NCBI GenBank assembly: GCA_002401765.2
Contig: NVTY02000035.1
Span: forward strand, 1-64,000
Source: Thiotrichaceae bacterium
GTDB taxonomy: Bacteria; Pseudomonadota; Gammaproteobacteria; SZUA-140
Direction of reading: 5' to 3'
Length of the DNA: 64,000 nt
In this document: in pieces, positions 40,709 to 49,805 of the stretch
Layout of the letters: every line of letters starts with the position of its first letter
How positions within the stretch are numbered: position 1 is the first letter of the stretch
Notes under the pieces: model-generated
What the model was told of the DNA's origin: nothing
The model's database searches: none
What the model saw: the letters and a program-made list of their open reading frames with translations, nothing else
Position numbers and translations under genes: made by a program

Positions 40709-41092
40709 TTAGCTCATTTGGGCGAACACTTCATTGGTGAATATAGCGGCAGAGTGCCCTGCTTTTTCCAGTGTTTTAATGGCTTTCTCGAAAAGAGCAG
40801 CATCTTTTTTGCTCATGACTGATTCAAACATTTCACCATTCGGAGCTACCATTACTGCACTCATTCCTGCAGCTCTTTGTTCAGGTGTAGAAGTGCCAGA
40901 AGAAAACTCTAGACCACTTTCAGCCACCACGTCTGTAACTAAATTGTCACCGTGGATAAAGGCCGCTGTCTGATCCATTTTATTAAAAGTAATGCCACTT
41001 TTCTGGGCACTACTTCCACGATCTGCCAGGGCAAGGGGGGAAAAAATGATAGCTATAGATAATAGTGCTATTGATTTTTTAGTGATATTCAC
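40709..41092 (-). CDS. secreted pro-region-like protein upstream of the protease
   Basis: From the GTG at 41092 the 127-residue product starts MNITKKSIALLSIAIIFSPL, a clear signal peptide cut after ALA. AAGGAG six bases upstream supports this GTG; the frame also opens at a TTG six codons earlier. The mature part ends KAGHSAAIFTNEVFAQMS. It has no catalytic motif and its place before the protease domain suggests an intramolecular-chaperone propeptide that is now encoded separately. Confidence 0.65.
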   Translation of the reverse strand: MNITKKSIALLSIAIIFSPLALADRGSSAQKSGITFNKMDQTAAFIHGDNLVTDVVAESGLEFSSGTSTPEQRAAGMSAVMVAPNGEMFESVMSKKDAALFEKAIKTLEKAGHSAAIFTNEVFAQMS

Positions 41093-41110
41093 TTTAATCT
41101 CCTTAATCAA

Positions 41111-41454
41111 AAGTTAAGCTGCATCTATTGTTATTTGAATTCCTTTCAATCTGAATATTGAATTTCAATATTACGAATATATTAATGAAAGTATGTATTT
41201 TCTTATCTCACTGTACACGACTATCATATTTCAGAGTGAATGACTCGGTTATCCTCCACTGGATAACACTTTTACCATATCTTAGTTTTATATAAATTCA
41301 AATATATTCGAACCCGAATTTTTAATACTCCACCGGCTAAAGCCGGAGGCTTCAAATACCGCTGAAAGCCAGTCATTTCGCCTTAAGACGATTTACAAAC
41401 ACTAAAATCATCAGCTGGATTATTTGGCCTCTGGTTTTCTATACCATTACCCGG
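41111..41454. other. AT-rich gap with a solitary IS200/IS605-type end
   Basis: No gene is supported. The left part is very AT-rich and should hold the promoter of the protease pair. The right part contains a solitary insertion-sequence end at 41320-41356, listed separately. Confidence 0.55.
41320..41356 (-). mobile_element. solitary IS200/IS605-type right-end hairpin
   Basis: On the minus strand the sequence reads GAAGCCTCCGGC-TTTA-GCCGG-TGGAGT, the stem-loop that closes the right end of IS200/IS605 elements just after tnpB. No tnpA or tnpB reading frame adjoins it, so it is a leftover end. Confidence 0.6.
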
Positions 41455-41795
41455 ACACCCATGGCTTTGGTTTGATGCTTGCCAACACCGTCACCCCGCA
41501 TCGCGGCGGTTATGGCAGTTGCCGTTCACCTGCGATGGAGCGCGTAGGCAACCTTGCTGAGCGTGAAGTCGCTTATGCGCTGGCGATTTTCTGTGTTTTA
41601 AAAGAGGTGTCAGAGAAAAAGGTAACTCGTCACCTGAAAAAAACACTAAAGGGCTTTTTCAAAAAGGCGTTAAAGGATGCCGGTGGTCGCGAAATGATGC
41701 TGGCCGATTTGAAAGCAATTGAAGCACCTTTACATTTTAATAAGCATGAAGGTGCCATTCCGGTGGAGGAAGCCGGCGCACCATCAACCCTTTAA
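41455..41795 (+). pseudogene. duplicated 3' part of the 274-aa gene
   Basis: From HGFGLMLANTVTPHRGG onward this frame repeats the last 105 or so codons of the gene at 37969-38793 with few changes (YGSCRSPAMERVGNLAERE, RHLKKTLKGFFKKALKDAGG), then ends in a different tail (EEAGAPSTL). No proper start is present. Directly after it, 41785-41860 resembles the dctP 3' end. Confidence 0.8.
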
Positions 41796-41860
41796 TGCAT
41801 TTGCATACGCCGCTTTTAAGATCTCACTCCATGCGGCATTGTGAGCGTTGATACTGGGCA
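41785..41860 (-). pseudogene. dctP 3'-end fragment
   Basis: GCATACGCCGCTT and AGATCTCACTCCA stand in the same order and spacing as in the dctP 3' end at 50366-50430. It is a short, dead copy lying next to the duplicated end of the 274-aa gene. Confidence 0.7.
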
Positions 41861-41910
41861 CCCTGCGTTATTGAAAGCAACCGGGCCATGGGGTATCGTT
41901 TAACGAATAG

Positions 41911-42942
41911 CTAAGTGCTTACCCACTGCTGATCCTTTAGACGCTCAAACGCCTTTTGAATATGTTTGGCCTGCATCAGTTTTGCCTTGCGTGAATTCCA
42001 GCCTTGCACCTTTGCCACCGCCGCCAGCTCGTTATCAACCCCTTCCCGCGTGCTTACCCAGTGCACCGAGGCTAACAGTTCCATACTGTAAGGTGTTTCA
42101 AAACCTTCAATCAATGCCTCCACTTGCGCCAGACGCTGGCTGGCATCCACATCGTTGGCCAGAAAAGCATCGGCCTGAGCCACCGCGTCAGGCATGAGAT
42201 GGATCTGCGCGTCTTTACTGCGATCACCATAACCACGGATAAAATGACCCTTGATGCGTTGCAGCACATGGTTGAGGTTTTCAGCATAAGGACCGAAGTG
42301 GTGTTTTACATAATTTAACCGCAATGCTTCGCCAGCCTCTTGCAGGAAATACCCTAGCTTCTGTACCTCCAGCAAACTAAGACGATAACCGGGAAGGCTG
42401 TACTGCTCGATCAGTTTGATAAACAGGGCGCGGGCACGGGTCATATTGGGTGTTTTAGTCATCACAGGCATAGCATCCACAGCAGGAGCAGGCTGTGGCC
42501 CATAAACATAGACCTCTACCCCCGGCATCTGAGCCAGGGCTTGCTCGATTAGCGGCCGCACCACTGCCCAATCCAATCCACCATTGCCACAACCCAGCGG
42601 AGGGATGGCGATAGATTTGATCTGTTTATCACGGATCACCTGCACTAAATCCACTAAACCCTGCTCGACGTGTTCTAACAGTGACTTAGCCCTCCAATGA
42701 GTCTTGGTGGGAAAATTAATGATAAAACGGGGATTTACCAAATTCTCCCGTTCAAACAGAAACATATGCCCAGGTTGAACCTGCCTGGCCTTACACGCCT
42801 TGGCATAAGCGGTGAAGTTTTCAGGAAAAGCCTGTTTAAACTGCAAAGCAATACCCTTGCCCATCACCCCCACACAGTTCACTGTGTTGATAATGGCCTC
42901 GACATCGGCTTGTAATAAATCACCTTTTGAATAGTGAATCAT
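41911..42942 (-). CDS. darG: DarG-type antitoxin (DNA ADP-ribosyl glycohydrolase)
   Basis: The 343-residue protein has an N-terminal macro domain (residues 1-150: IINTVNCVGVMGKGIALQF, PLGCGNGGLDW) and the C-terminal helical domain of DarG (RALFIKLIEQYSLPGYRLS onward). DarG removes ADP-ribose that the toxin DarT attaches to thymidine in DNA. Lys80 in FPTKTHW corresponds to the catalytic lysine reported for DarG. DarT normally lies just upstream; here the upstream gene is RhuM and no DarT is seen in the window. AAGGAATCGCA precedes the ATG, 29 bp after RhuM. It ends the minus-strand defence cassette. Confidence 0.88.
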   Translation of the reverse strand: MIHYSKGDLLQADVEAIINTVNCVGVMGKGIALQFKQAFPENFTAYAKACKARQVQPGHMFLFERENLVNPRFIINFPTKTHWRAKSLLEHVEQGLVDLVQVIRDKQIKSIAIPPLGCGNGGLDWAVVRPLIEQALAQMPGVEVYVYGPQPAPAVDAMPVMTKTPNMTRARALFIKLIEQYSLPGYRLSLLEVQKLGYFLQEAGEALRLNYVKHHFGPYAENLNHVLQRIKGHFIRGYGDRSKDAQIHLMPDAVAQADAFLANDVDASQRLAQVEALIEGFETPYSMELLASVHWVSTREGVDNELAAVAKVQGWNSRKAKLMQAKHIQKAFERLKDQQWVST

Positions 42943-42971
42943 TGCGATTCCTTTGTCTCACAATGTACGAA

Positions 42972-43985
42972 CTACGATTTTTTAGGCAATTTCTTGAGCG
43001 CATTTTCCAAATCTTTATCTACCTGGCTAGGTGCTGCATCAATCACCTTACGATAGCGATCATACTCCAGCGCAGCTTTTTGTTTAGCCTGCTTCGCCGA
43101 GATTTTTCCGGCATGAGTCAACACATCATGATCCCCAAGCTTTAAGAAGCCATCCAGTTTGCTTGACCAGTCAGCCATTTTCATTAACCGCCCACGTTCT
43201 GCTTGCAGTTCGGCAAATTCCAAATAGGCGGTAACAATACGATTAAGTAGATTGAGTTCTTTTTCGGACAAATAATTCTTTGCCGTGCCAATGTCTGCTC
43301 GACTTGGGGTTTCACCCGAAAAATGCGTTAAGCCCAAATGACACTTTTCTGCGTCCACCCGCTCATGAATCACTTCCGCCGCGGTATGCCCATGAGCTGC
43401 CCAGTGCATTTTATTTTGCACCTGAGCGAAAAAATCCTGACTCAATTCGGCACGACCATCGTAATCAATACTTGTCGCATAGATATCACACACCTTGCGC
43501 CAAAAAACCTTTTCAGAAGATCGTATATCGCGGATACGAGCCAGTAGCTGATCAAAAAATAGACTGCTGTCTGGACTTTTCAGGCGCTCATCATCCATGA
43601 CAAAGCCTTTGGTTAGAAACTCCTTGAGTTGAACCGTCGCCCAGGTGCGGAATTGAATGCCTCGATTAGAGCGCACCCGATAGCCGACAGCAAAAATAGC
43701 CTCTAGGTTGTAATACTCAATCTGGCGACTCACCTCTCGCTCGCCCTCGGCTTGAACTGTTGCATATTTTGCAACAGTTGCCTCGCGGCTTAACTCGCCA
43801 CCCTCATAAATCGACTTTAAATGCTTTGAAATCACTGACTTATCACGACCAAACAACTCGGCCATCTGGTTTAAGGTCAGCCACAGAGCATCACCCTCCA
43901 AACGGCATTCGAGGCGCAGCTGGCCTTCTTCGGTTTGGTAAAGCAGAACCTTGCCTTTCTCATGTTCGGGTAGGTGGTTATTCAT
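42972..43985 (-). CDS. RhuM-family protein
   Basis: The 337-residue protein belongs to the RhuM family (LWLTLNQMAELFGRDKSVIS, EYYNLEAIFAVGYRVRSNRG and FRTWATVQLKEFLTKGF), which is frequent in restriction and defence loci; its activity is unknown. The N-terminal part reads as a helix-turn-helix. Its ATG overlaps the res stop by 4 bp, so it is translated with the restriction subunit. Confidence 0.9.
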   Translation of the reverse strand: MNNHLPEHEKGKVLLYQTEEGQLRLECRLEGDALWLTLNQMAELFGRDKSVISKHLKSIYEGGELSREATVAKYATVQAEGEREVSRQIEYYNLEAIFAVGYRVRSNRGIQFRTWATVQLKEFLTKGFVMDDERLKSPDSSLFFDQLLARIRDIRSSEKVFWRKVCDIYATSIDYDGRAELSQDFFAQVQNKMHWAAHGHTAAEVIHERVDAEKCHLGLTHFSGETPSRADIGTAKNYLSEKELNLLNRIVTAYLEFAELQAERGRLMKMADWSSKLDGFLKLGDHDVLTHAGKISAKQAKQKAALEYDRYRKVIDAAPSQVDKDLENALKKLPKKS

Positions 43986-46669
43986 GAGCGATTCTTGACC
44001 GGGCCATCAATCACCGCGCCTAACTGCTGATAAACATTTCGCCCCTGATCATCCTGATTCACCGCCATCAAGAACAGATAGTCATCACCGCCTTTCTCAG
44101 CCCAAAGCTTGCCAACGTTGTTTTTCTCGCGGGAATCATCATTAGTTTTGTAGACCTCGCCCTTATACTCAATCACCAGCACACGGCCATCTTCTAGTTG
44201 CACAACAAAATCGGGATAGAACCACCCTCCGGCAATCGGCAGTCTGAATGATGCCGCCGGCCGGGCAACCAAATTACGCACCCAGAATTTAACCGCCGGA
44301 TGACTATCAATATCCCGCGCGCAGAAAAACTCCTCACCATCCACCCTGATATCTTCAATCGTTGGGTAGTAATGTTTTCTAAAGGTATAACGCCCGCTAT
44401 ACAGCGGTGGGCGAGCAGGGTAGAGCCCCGGCTTAAATTCAAATTGGTAATTAAAACTGGCTTCCAAGGGAATAACATCATCAAACAACGCACTTTGAAA
44501 TCCTTGCTGTGTTGCCTGTTCACGTAAAATTTGCAAACGCTTTTGAATCGCTTTTACCAACAAAAATTTACTTCGCACCAAGGCGGTTAAGGTAAAACCT
44601 TTGTCGTTAATCAAATGGCTGATGGTCTGGCTGATAAATTTCACCATCACTGATTGGTTAAAGTGAACATTACGAAGCTCTCGATCAAGAAAGCGGATCA
44701 AGTCATATTCGGTGATATCGGTATCGACAAAATCCAGGTTATACGTCTCCTGCTCTTCGGCGATGCGATAGCTGACCTTCTTACCATCCATATCAATCTC
44801 ATAGGTGGTATCGCCTTTCTTCAAACTAAAATTGGACAGTTCAATGGAAAAATCCAATGGTGACCAGTCACCCTTTAGAAAAAGAAACGTCTCCGGTTCT
44901 ATAAGAGCCAACTCGCCCTGCTCTAAAAAACATAACCCAGGAAGGGGTGAAAACAACTCTCCTTTTTCCGACGGTGATTGATAGGCTTGCACACGGGCAT
45001 TGTGCTGTTCAATTTGTGTTTGTACCTCTTTTTTATCTTTGCCTTTAAAGAGCTTTAAAAACCCTTTGGCAACATCCTCATCCAACAGCCCCTTAACCTG
45101 AACCTTTGTCGTGCCATCTTCGTTTTGGCTAACGGTGACATTCCCCATCAACGGTTTGTGTTCTGGCTTAATCTCCGGTAGAGAGGGCAAATCAATCTCT
45201 AAAGGTGGTTCTTGCGGTGGAGAGAAATGCCCGCCGTCATTGGGGCCAAATAGATCATCGCCATAACCACGCTGAATACTCGAAGGAATCTCCTGCGCCT
45301 CAAAGCCCATATCCACCAATTTATCCACTAACTGGCTGGCGGCTTCAGCAAAATGCGGTGAGGCCAAATGTGCATAAGATCGATTCAGCGCATCAACACT
45401 ACGCCGCTTGGCATAAGGCATACGCAACACCCGACCTAATAGCTGCTCTACATTTCTACTCGATTTCACATCGCGCACCGAGCAGAAGACATAGGCAAAC
45501 GAACAGTCCCAGCCCTCTTTCAATGCATCGATGGTAATCACATGTTCAATAGGACAACTGCGATCAAACAGATTGATGTCATTCAACTCACGTTGCGTGC
45601 CGGTCACGACCGCAATCGCCTTTTCATCAATGTGCTGCTCTTCAATCAGATACTTTTTCAACACCTGCCAAGTCACGGTGCCATTTTTCGGTTCCGCTTG
45701 AAAAAGTGTCATCGGCCGCACATAGTCCGGTTCATTTTGCGCCTCTATTGCCAAGCGATTACGGGTCAACACCGCATCCTCAACCGCTGCCTGCCAATCA
45801 TCATGCTCGGTAAGCATGATGGGTAGTTTAATCATCTCCTCCGCTTTCAGCTCTGAAGCTGAAACACGGTAAAGCACATTGGAGCCTGACGTGAGTGACA
45901 AATCAGGTGTCGCGGTGAATTCAATAATGCATTTGGGATGAATGCGTTTGAGGGTATCGAAAGTCAAAGACGTTCGTGCATTGTGCGCCTCATCCATAAT
46001 CACTAATGGCCCATGCAGGGCCAGCAGATTGGCAAAAGAGAACTTCACCTTACCCAAGGCCGCTTTACCCAGGCCGTTTTCTTTCAAATCCGCTTCAGTC
46101 ACACGCTCCAGGCGCGGATCATTTTTATCGATTCGGGAAAAATGAGGTTCAAAGTCTTCGTGGTAGGCATAGACCTTTCGATCACTTGTTTTTTCCACAC
46201 GCAGATTAGCCAAGGTGCTGACCACTACGATTACCTGATTGCCGATATCATGGGCGCGAATCTGATTCACCTCACCGGCATCCAACACTTTCACACGCTG
46301 ATCAAAAGCGCGATCTAATTCAACACGATAAGGATGACCTTGTGTTTTAAGTGCCTCTAACGTTTGCCGCTGAATGGTGCTGGTGGGCACCAGCCACAAA
46401 ACAATCGGATAGTCCTTTTCCAGATAGGCACGGGTGGCGATGCGTACCGCGTGAGAGGCCAATACTGTTTTGCCCCCGCCAGTCGGCAGGCGCAGACAAA
46501 CATAAGGTGTTTCATCAAAACTGTAATGGCGATAGAGGTAGGGGTCTATTCCCTGGCGCAACAACGATTTTTCAAACGCATCGGCCACCGGCATTAAACG
46601 CGCATCGCTGAGAAATAACTCTAATGCATCAAGGGTCTGCTTCTGATAATTCTTTAAAACAAAACTCAC
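43982..46669 (-). CDS. res: type III restriction enzyme subunit Res
   Basis: The 895-residue protein is an SF2 helicase fused to a nuclease. Walker A LPTGGGKTV is at residues 61-69, DEAH at 226-229, FTATP at 251, and the motif VI-like QLLGRVLRMPYAKRR follows. The C-terminal PD-(D/E)xK nuclease has FYPDF with Asp820 and VIEYKG with Glu834 and Lys836. With Mod it would cleave DNA after ATP-driven communication between two unmodified sites. The start is a GTG overlapping the DUF559 stop by 4 bp. Confidence 0.93.
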   Translation of the reverse strand: MSFVLKNYQKQTLDALELFLSDARLMPVADAFEKSLLRQGIDPYLYRHYSFDETPYVCLRLPTGGGKTVLASHAVRIATRAYLEKDYPIVLWLVPTSTIQRQTLEALKTQGHPYRVELDRAFDQRVKVLDAGEVNQIRAHDIGNQVIVVVSTLANLRVEKTSDRKVYAYHEDFEPHFSRIDKNDPRLERVTEADLKENGLGKAALGKVKFSFANLLALHGPLVIMDEAHNARTSLTFDTLKRIHPKCIIEFTATPDLSLTSGSNVLYRVSASELKAEEMIKLPIMLTEHDDWQAAVEDAVLTRNRLAIEAQNEPDYVRPMTLFQAEPKNGTVTWQVLKKYLIEEQHIDEKAIAVVTGTQRELNDINLFDRSCPIEHVITIDALKEGWDCSFAYVFCSVRDVKSSRNVEQLLGRVLRMPYAKRRSVDALNRSYAHLASPHFAEAASQLVDKLVDMGFEAQEIPSSIQRGYGDDLFGPNDGGHFSPPQEPPLEIDLPSLPEIKPEHKPLMGNVTVSQNEDGTTKVQVKGLLDEDVAKGFLKLFKGKDKKEVQTQIEQHNARVQAYQSPSEKGELFSPLPGLCFLEQGELALIEPETFLFLKGDWSPLDFSIELSNFSLKKGDTTYEIDMDGKKVSYRIAEEQETYNLDFVDTDITEYDLIRFLDRELRNVHFNQSVMVKFISQTISHLINDKGFTLTALVRSKFLLVKAIQKRLQILREQATQQGFQSALFDDVIPLEASFNYQFEFKPGLYPARPPLYSGRYTFRKHYYPTIEDIRVDGEEFFCARDIDSHPAVKFWVRNLVARPAASFRLPIAGGWFYPDFVVQLEDGRVLVIEYKGEVYKTNDDSREKNNVGKLWAEKGGDDYLFLMAVNQDDQGRNVYQQLGAVIDGPVKNRS

Positions 46670-47031
46670 TTCACCGCTCCCGCATTTAATTCCCTCTCCT
46701 GCTGGGAAAGGGCTAGGGTGAGGGACTCCAAAACGCCATCCAAATTTCCCATCACCTCATTATTCCAAAACCGCACAACCATAAAACCCTGCTGATTTAA
46801 ATAATCAGAACGCCGTTCATCATAGGCTTGTTGCTCCATATGCTGGCCACCATCCAACTCGACAATCAACTTCAGCTCCAAACATACAAAATCAACAATA
46901 TAGGAGCCAATGGGATATTGACGACGAAACTTTTGATTGGCTAGTTGCCTATTTCTAACTTTTTGCCAAAACATTTTTTCCGCGTCAGTTTGGTTTTTTC
47001 TTAACTTTCTGGCTTTGTCTTTTATATCCAT
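46666..47031 (-). CDS. DUF559 (Vsr-like) nuclease-fold protein
   Basis: The 121-residue protein matches DUF559, related to very-short-patch repair endonucleases: EKMFWQKVRNRQLANQKFRR, IVDFVCLELKLIVELDGGQH with the acidic catalytic residues, and GFMVVRFWNNEV. The C-terminal tail LTLALSQQERE is encoded by a dispersed palindromic repeat (46691-46725) that runs into the coding region, as often seen in this family. It lies between mod and res, an unusual place within a type III locus. Confidence 0.85.
   Translation of the reverse strand: MDIKDKARKLRKNQTDAEKMFWQKVRNRQLANQKFRRQYPIGSYIVDFVCLELKLIVELDGGQHMEQQAYDERRSDYLNQQGFMVVRFWNNEVMGNLDGVLESLTLALSQQERELNAGAVK
46691..46725. repeat. palindromic repeat inside the DUF559 3' end
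   Basis: TCCCTCTCCTGCTGGGAAAG and GGCTAGGGTGAGGGA form the same CCCTCTCCC..GGGAGAGGG-TTGGGGTGAGGG unit as the intergenic copy at 47080-47116, and are translated as the DUF559 tail. Confidence 0.7.
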
Positions 47032-47047
47032 AAAGCCCCCCTCATCC

Positions 47048-47116
47048 TAACCTTCTCCCAGAGGGAGAAGGAACTAAAACCCCCTCTCCCCCTGGGAGAG
47101 GGTTGGGGTGAGGGAG
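47048..47116. repeat. pair of GGGAGAGGG palindromes between mod and DUF559
   Basis: Two inverted repeats stand side by side: CCTTCTCCCAGAGGGAGAAGG (47051-47071, shown as two arms of ten) and CCCCTCTCCC-CCTGGGAGAG (47081-47100) with the tail GGTTGGGGTGAGGG. They fill the 90-bp gap and could form stable hairpins in the mod-res transcript. Confidence 0.75.
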
Positions 47117-47121
47117 AAATA

Positions 47122-48648
47122 TCACCGCGCCCGCACATCATACGGAATCTGTTTAAAGGTGATCTGCTCATCTTTCAGGCGCGCCTCGCCCAAACGACTG
47201 GTTTCACCAAAGATCACTTTAGGGCCATCGTGTTTAGTTAACTGGCTGAGAATCGGCCCGGTCAACACATTACCCCCTTGAGGTTTGCGATCACCCAAAA
47301 TGCCATTATAGAGTAGGTAATAGGCGACACCGTTATGCACACCAAGCAGCGGTGATCTGCGCTTTTTCAGCAGTGGCGTGCGTGTCTCCAGATACCAAAC
47401 ATGCGCCGCCAATTCGGCAAAACGAATATCACCGCGAATACAGCCATACTCATCAAAGATCGGCTCACCCAAACGGTAGTAGTGAAAACCACCACCGCCT
47501 TGCCACTTGACGGTTTTGGAGATACCGCCTTGCTCGCCCTCAATCACTTTTTTCAAACGGGGTTGGCAGTGAGTCTCTGCATGTTCACCCATCTCTATGC
47601 CGATGTAGCGGCGGTTCATTTTGTGGGCGACGGCGGCGGTGGTGGCTGATCCAAGACACGAATCCAAAACCATATCACCAGGATTCGTCGCAATATGTAA
47701 AATTCGCTGCATCAGCCTTTCTGGCTTAGGTGTATCAAACTCTTGAATGTCGCTAAATATTGCTAGTATTTCCTTTTTAGACTCATCCGTGTGACCAACT
47801 TCATTACTCGGCCACCACGTCCAAGGCACGATACCTTCAACTTCGCTTAAATATCTAATTAGATTCGGTTGAGAATTTCCGTCTTTACCAAAGTATATTT
47901 TTCCTTCGGCATTCAATTTTTCAAAAGTTGCTTTCGCCATTCCCCAACACCGGCCTTTGGAGGGGGTATGTATTTTCCCGCCCGGCGCTTTAATTTCATA
48001 AAACTGCTCTGGCGTAGCATGTCCAGCCTGCGCAGTTATAGGAATAGTTCTCCACCGGCCGTTAGGATCGTTGTTAGCGTTTTTATAAACTTTGGCTTGA
48101 TCCTCATTTAAAGGAATCTTATTTCGTATAGCCTTAAACTTTTTAGGATTCATCGCATAGACATAAATATACTCGTGCACATCCCCAATAGCCTCCCTGT
48201 TTTCACGCGAATATCTTTTTTGCCACACATTTGCAGCAATAAAATTTCCTCGGCCAAATATTTCATCCATCATAACTCGTAAATATGCACCCTCAGAATC
48301 ATCAATCGACACCCAAATACTGCCATCCTCGGCCAGCAACTCGCGCAACAACTCCAATCGCGGATACATCATCGACAGCCACTGGCTATGCTCCAGATTA
48401 TCATCGTAATGTTCGAAGGCAGATTTGGTGTTGTAGGGTGGATCGATATAGATGCATTTCACCTTACCGGCATAGAGCGGTAGCAGGGCTTTAAGGGCAT
48501 CGAGGTTGTCGCCCTGAATCAGCATGTTTTGACTGTTGGGGTCACCAAAGCTCAACTCCGGCACCGGCTGTAACAGGCGATAAGGCACTTGATTGACCTG
48601 CTTAACGGCTTGATCTTTATTTAACCAGTCGAGTAGTGGCATGAGCAT
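47122..48648 (-). CDS. mod: type III DNA-methyltransferase subunit Mod
   Basis: The 508-residue enzyme is a beta-class adenine-N6 methyltransferase. Motif IV DPPYNT is at residues 69-74 and the SAM motif I appears after it as DSCLGSATT (329-337), where FAGSGTT is more common. The region between, about 140-290, is the variable target-recognition domain. It protects host DNA and directs Res. The recognition sequence cannot be predicted from the sequence by eye. It follows the Fic gene by 17 bp. Confidence 0.93.
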   Translation of the reverse strand: MLMPLLDWLNKDQAVKQVNQVPYRLLQPVPELSFGDPNSQNMLIQGDNLDALKALLPLYAGKVKCIYIDPPYNTKSAFEHYDDNLEHSQWLSMMYPRLELLRELLAEDGSIWVSIDDSEGAYLRVMMDEIFGRGNFIAANVWQKRYSRENREAIGDVHEYIYVYAMNPKKFKAIRNKIPLNEDQAKVYKNANNDPNGRWRTIPITAQAGHATPEQFYEIKAPGGKIHTPSKGRCWGMAKATFEKLNAEGKIYFGKDGNSQPNLIRYLSEVEGIVPWTWWPSNEVGHTDESKKEILAIFSDIQEFDTPKPERLMQRILHIATNPGDMVLDSCLGSATTAAVAHKMNRRYIGIEMGEHAETHCQPRLKKVIEGEQGGISKTVKWQGGGGFHYYRLGEPIFDEYGCIRGDIRFAELAAHVWYLETRTPLLKKRRSPLLGVHNGVAYYLLYNGILGDRKPQGGNVLTGPILSQLTKHDGPKVIFGETSRLGEARLKDEQITFKQIPYDVRAR

Positions 48649-48665
48649 TTTCTTCTTTATAAATC

Positions 48666-49805
48666 TTAATTAAACAGGTCGATGTACGACCCATAACGAA
48701 ACTGGCGATTGCGTGCCTGGCCAGTCACTTCTGTCAGCAAACCATGATCAACAAATTTATTCATCAATTGATTGGCTGCCGGGTAGGAGACATGGGTCAG
48801 GTCTATGATGTCCTGCACTTTAATAAAGGGGCGTTGGTAAAGCGTTTCTAGCACCTGCATGGCGTTACCCGCGACACGGCCAAAATGTTCGGCTATCAAT
48901 TTTCGATGGGCTTCGCGCAGGTCAACGATTTTACGCGAGGTCTCGGTGGCCTCTTGTGAAACTTCATAGATCCCTTGCAGGAAAAATTTGAGCCACGCCT
49001 CCCAGCTGCCGTTTTCGCGCACGGATTGCAGCTGCTCGTAATATTGCTGGCGATATTTTTTGAAGTAGTAGGAGATGTAGAGTACCGGTGTCTCTAATAT
49101 CTCGCGCTGGTGGAGCATAAAGGCGATCAGCAGTCGTCCGATACGGCCGTTGCCATCCAGAAAGGGGTGGATGGTTTCAAACTGGGCGTGAGCCATGCCG
49201 ATTTGCAACAGGACGGGCAGGCTTTCATCGTGCAGAAAACGTTCAAACTGAGCCAGTATATCTTCGAGCTGTTGCGGAGGAGGGGGAACAAAGGTGGCTT
49301 CTTTTAATGTGCAGCCTTGCGGGCCGATCCAGTTTTGAATTTTGCGCAGCTCGCCCGGCTGGGCATTACCGCCGCGCCCACCATTCAACAACACGCTGTG
49401 GATTTCTCGAATCAGGCGATTGGAGAGCGGCAGTTCAGCCAGCCGCTCCAGCCCATAGTTCATGGCGCGCACGTAGTTGAGTACTTCGTCGACATCGCGT
49501 GGATGTTGGTTATCGAAGATCTCCGCTTCCACTTCGAGGAGGTCATTCAGCGAGCTTTGCGTGCCTTCGATCTGGCTGGAGAGCACGGCCTCTTTGCGCA
49601 CGTACATAAAAATAAAGAGGTCAGGATTGGGCAGGGTACGAATGGAGCCATCCAGCCGCCCGAGGGCGCGGTCTGCCTTGGATAGCAGCGCCTGCATCTC
49701 GGCATCGATCTCCAACGCCGGTGTTGGCGGCAGCGGCTTGGGGATAAACGCCTGATAGCCGCCCGGCTGAACAGCAAATTCACCTGAACGAGTTTGGGTA
49801 TTCAT
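48666..49805 (-). CDS. Fic-domain protein (AMPylase family)
   Basis: The 379-residue protein has the Fic motif HPFLDGNGRIGR at 213-224, with the catalytic His213. An inhibitory-helix motif SSQIEG (76-81) matches the (S/T)xxxE(G/N) pattern of class II Fic proteins, so activity is self-restrained. A winged helix occupies the C terminus (KVQDIIDLTHVSYPAANQLM). Fic enzymes usually transfer AMP to target proteins. It heads the minus-strand cassette, 17 bp before mod. Confidence 0.92.
   Translation of the reverse strand: MNTQTRSGEFAVQPGGYQAFIPKPLPPTPALEIDAEMQALLSKADRALGRLDGSIRTLPNPDLFIFMYVRKEAVLSSQIEGTQSSLNDLLEVEAEIFDNQHPRDVDEVLNYVRAMNYGLERLAELPLSNRLIREIHSVLLNGGRGGNAQPGELRKIQNWIGPQGCTLKEATFVPPPPQQLEDILAQFERFLHDESLPVLLQIGMAHAQFETIHPFLDGNGRIGRLLIAFMLHQREILETPVLYISYYFKKYRQQYYEQLQSVRENGSWEAWLKFFLQGIYEVSQEATETSRKIVDLREAHRKLIAEHFGRVAGNAMQVLETLYQRPFIKVQDIIDLTHVSYPAANQLMNKFVDHGLLTEVTGQARNRQFRYGSYIDLFN

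Noticed and set aside
47048-47116. Possible CRISPR repeats
   Set aside because: Only two adjacent palindromes without regular spacers; no cas genes. No CRISPR array exists in the window.
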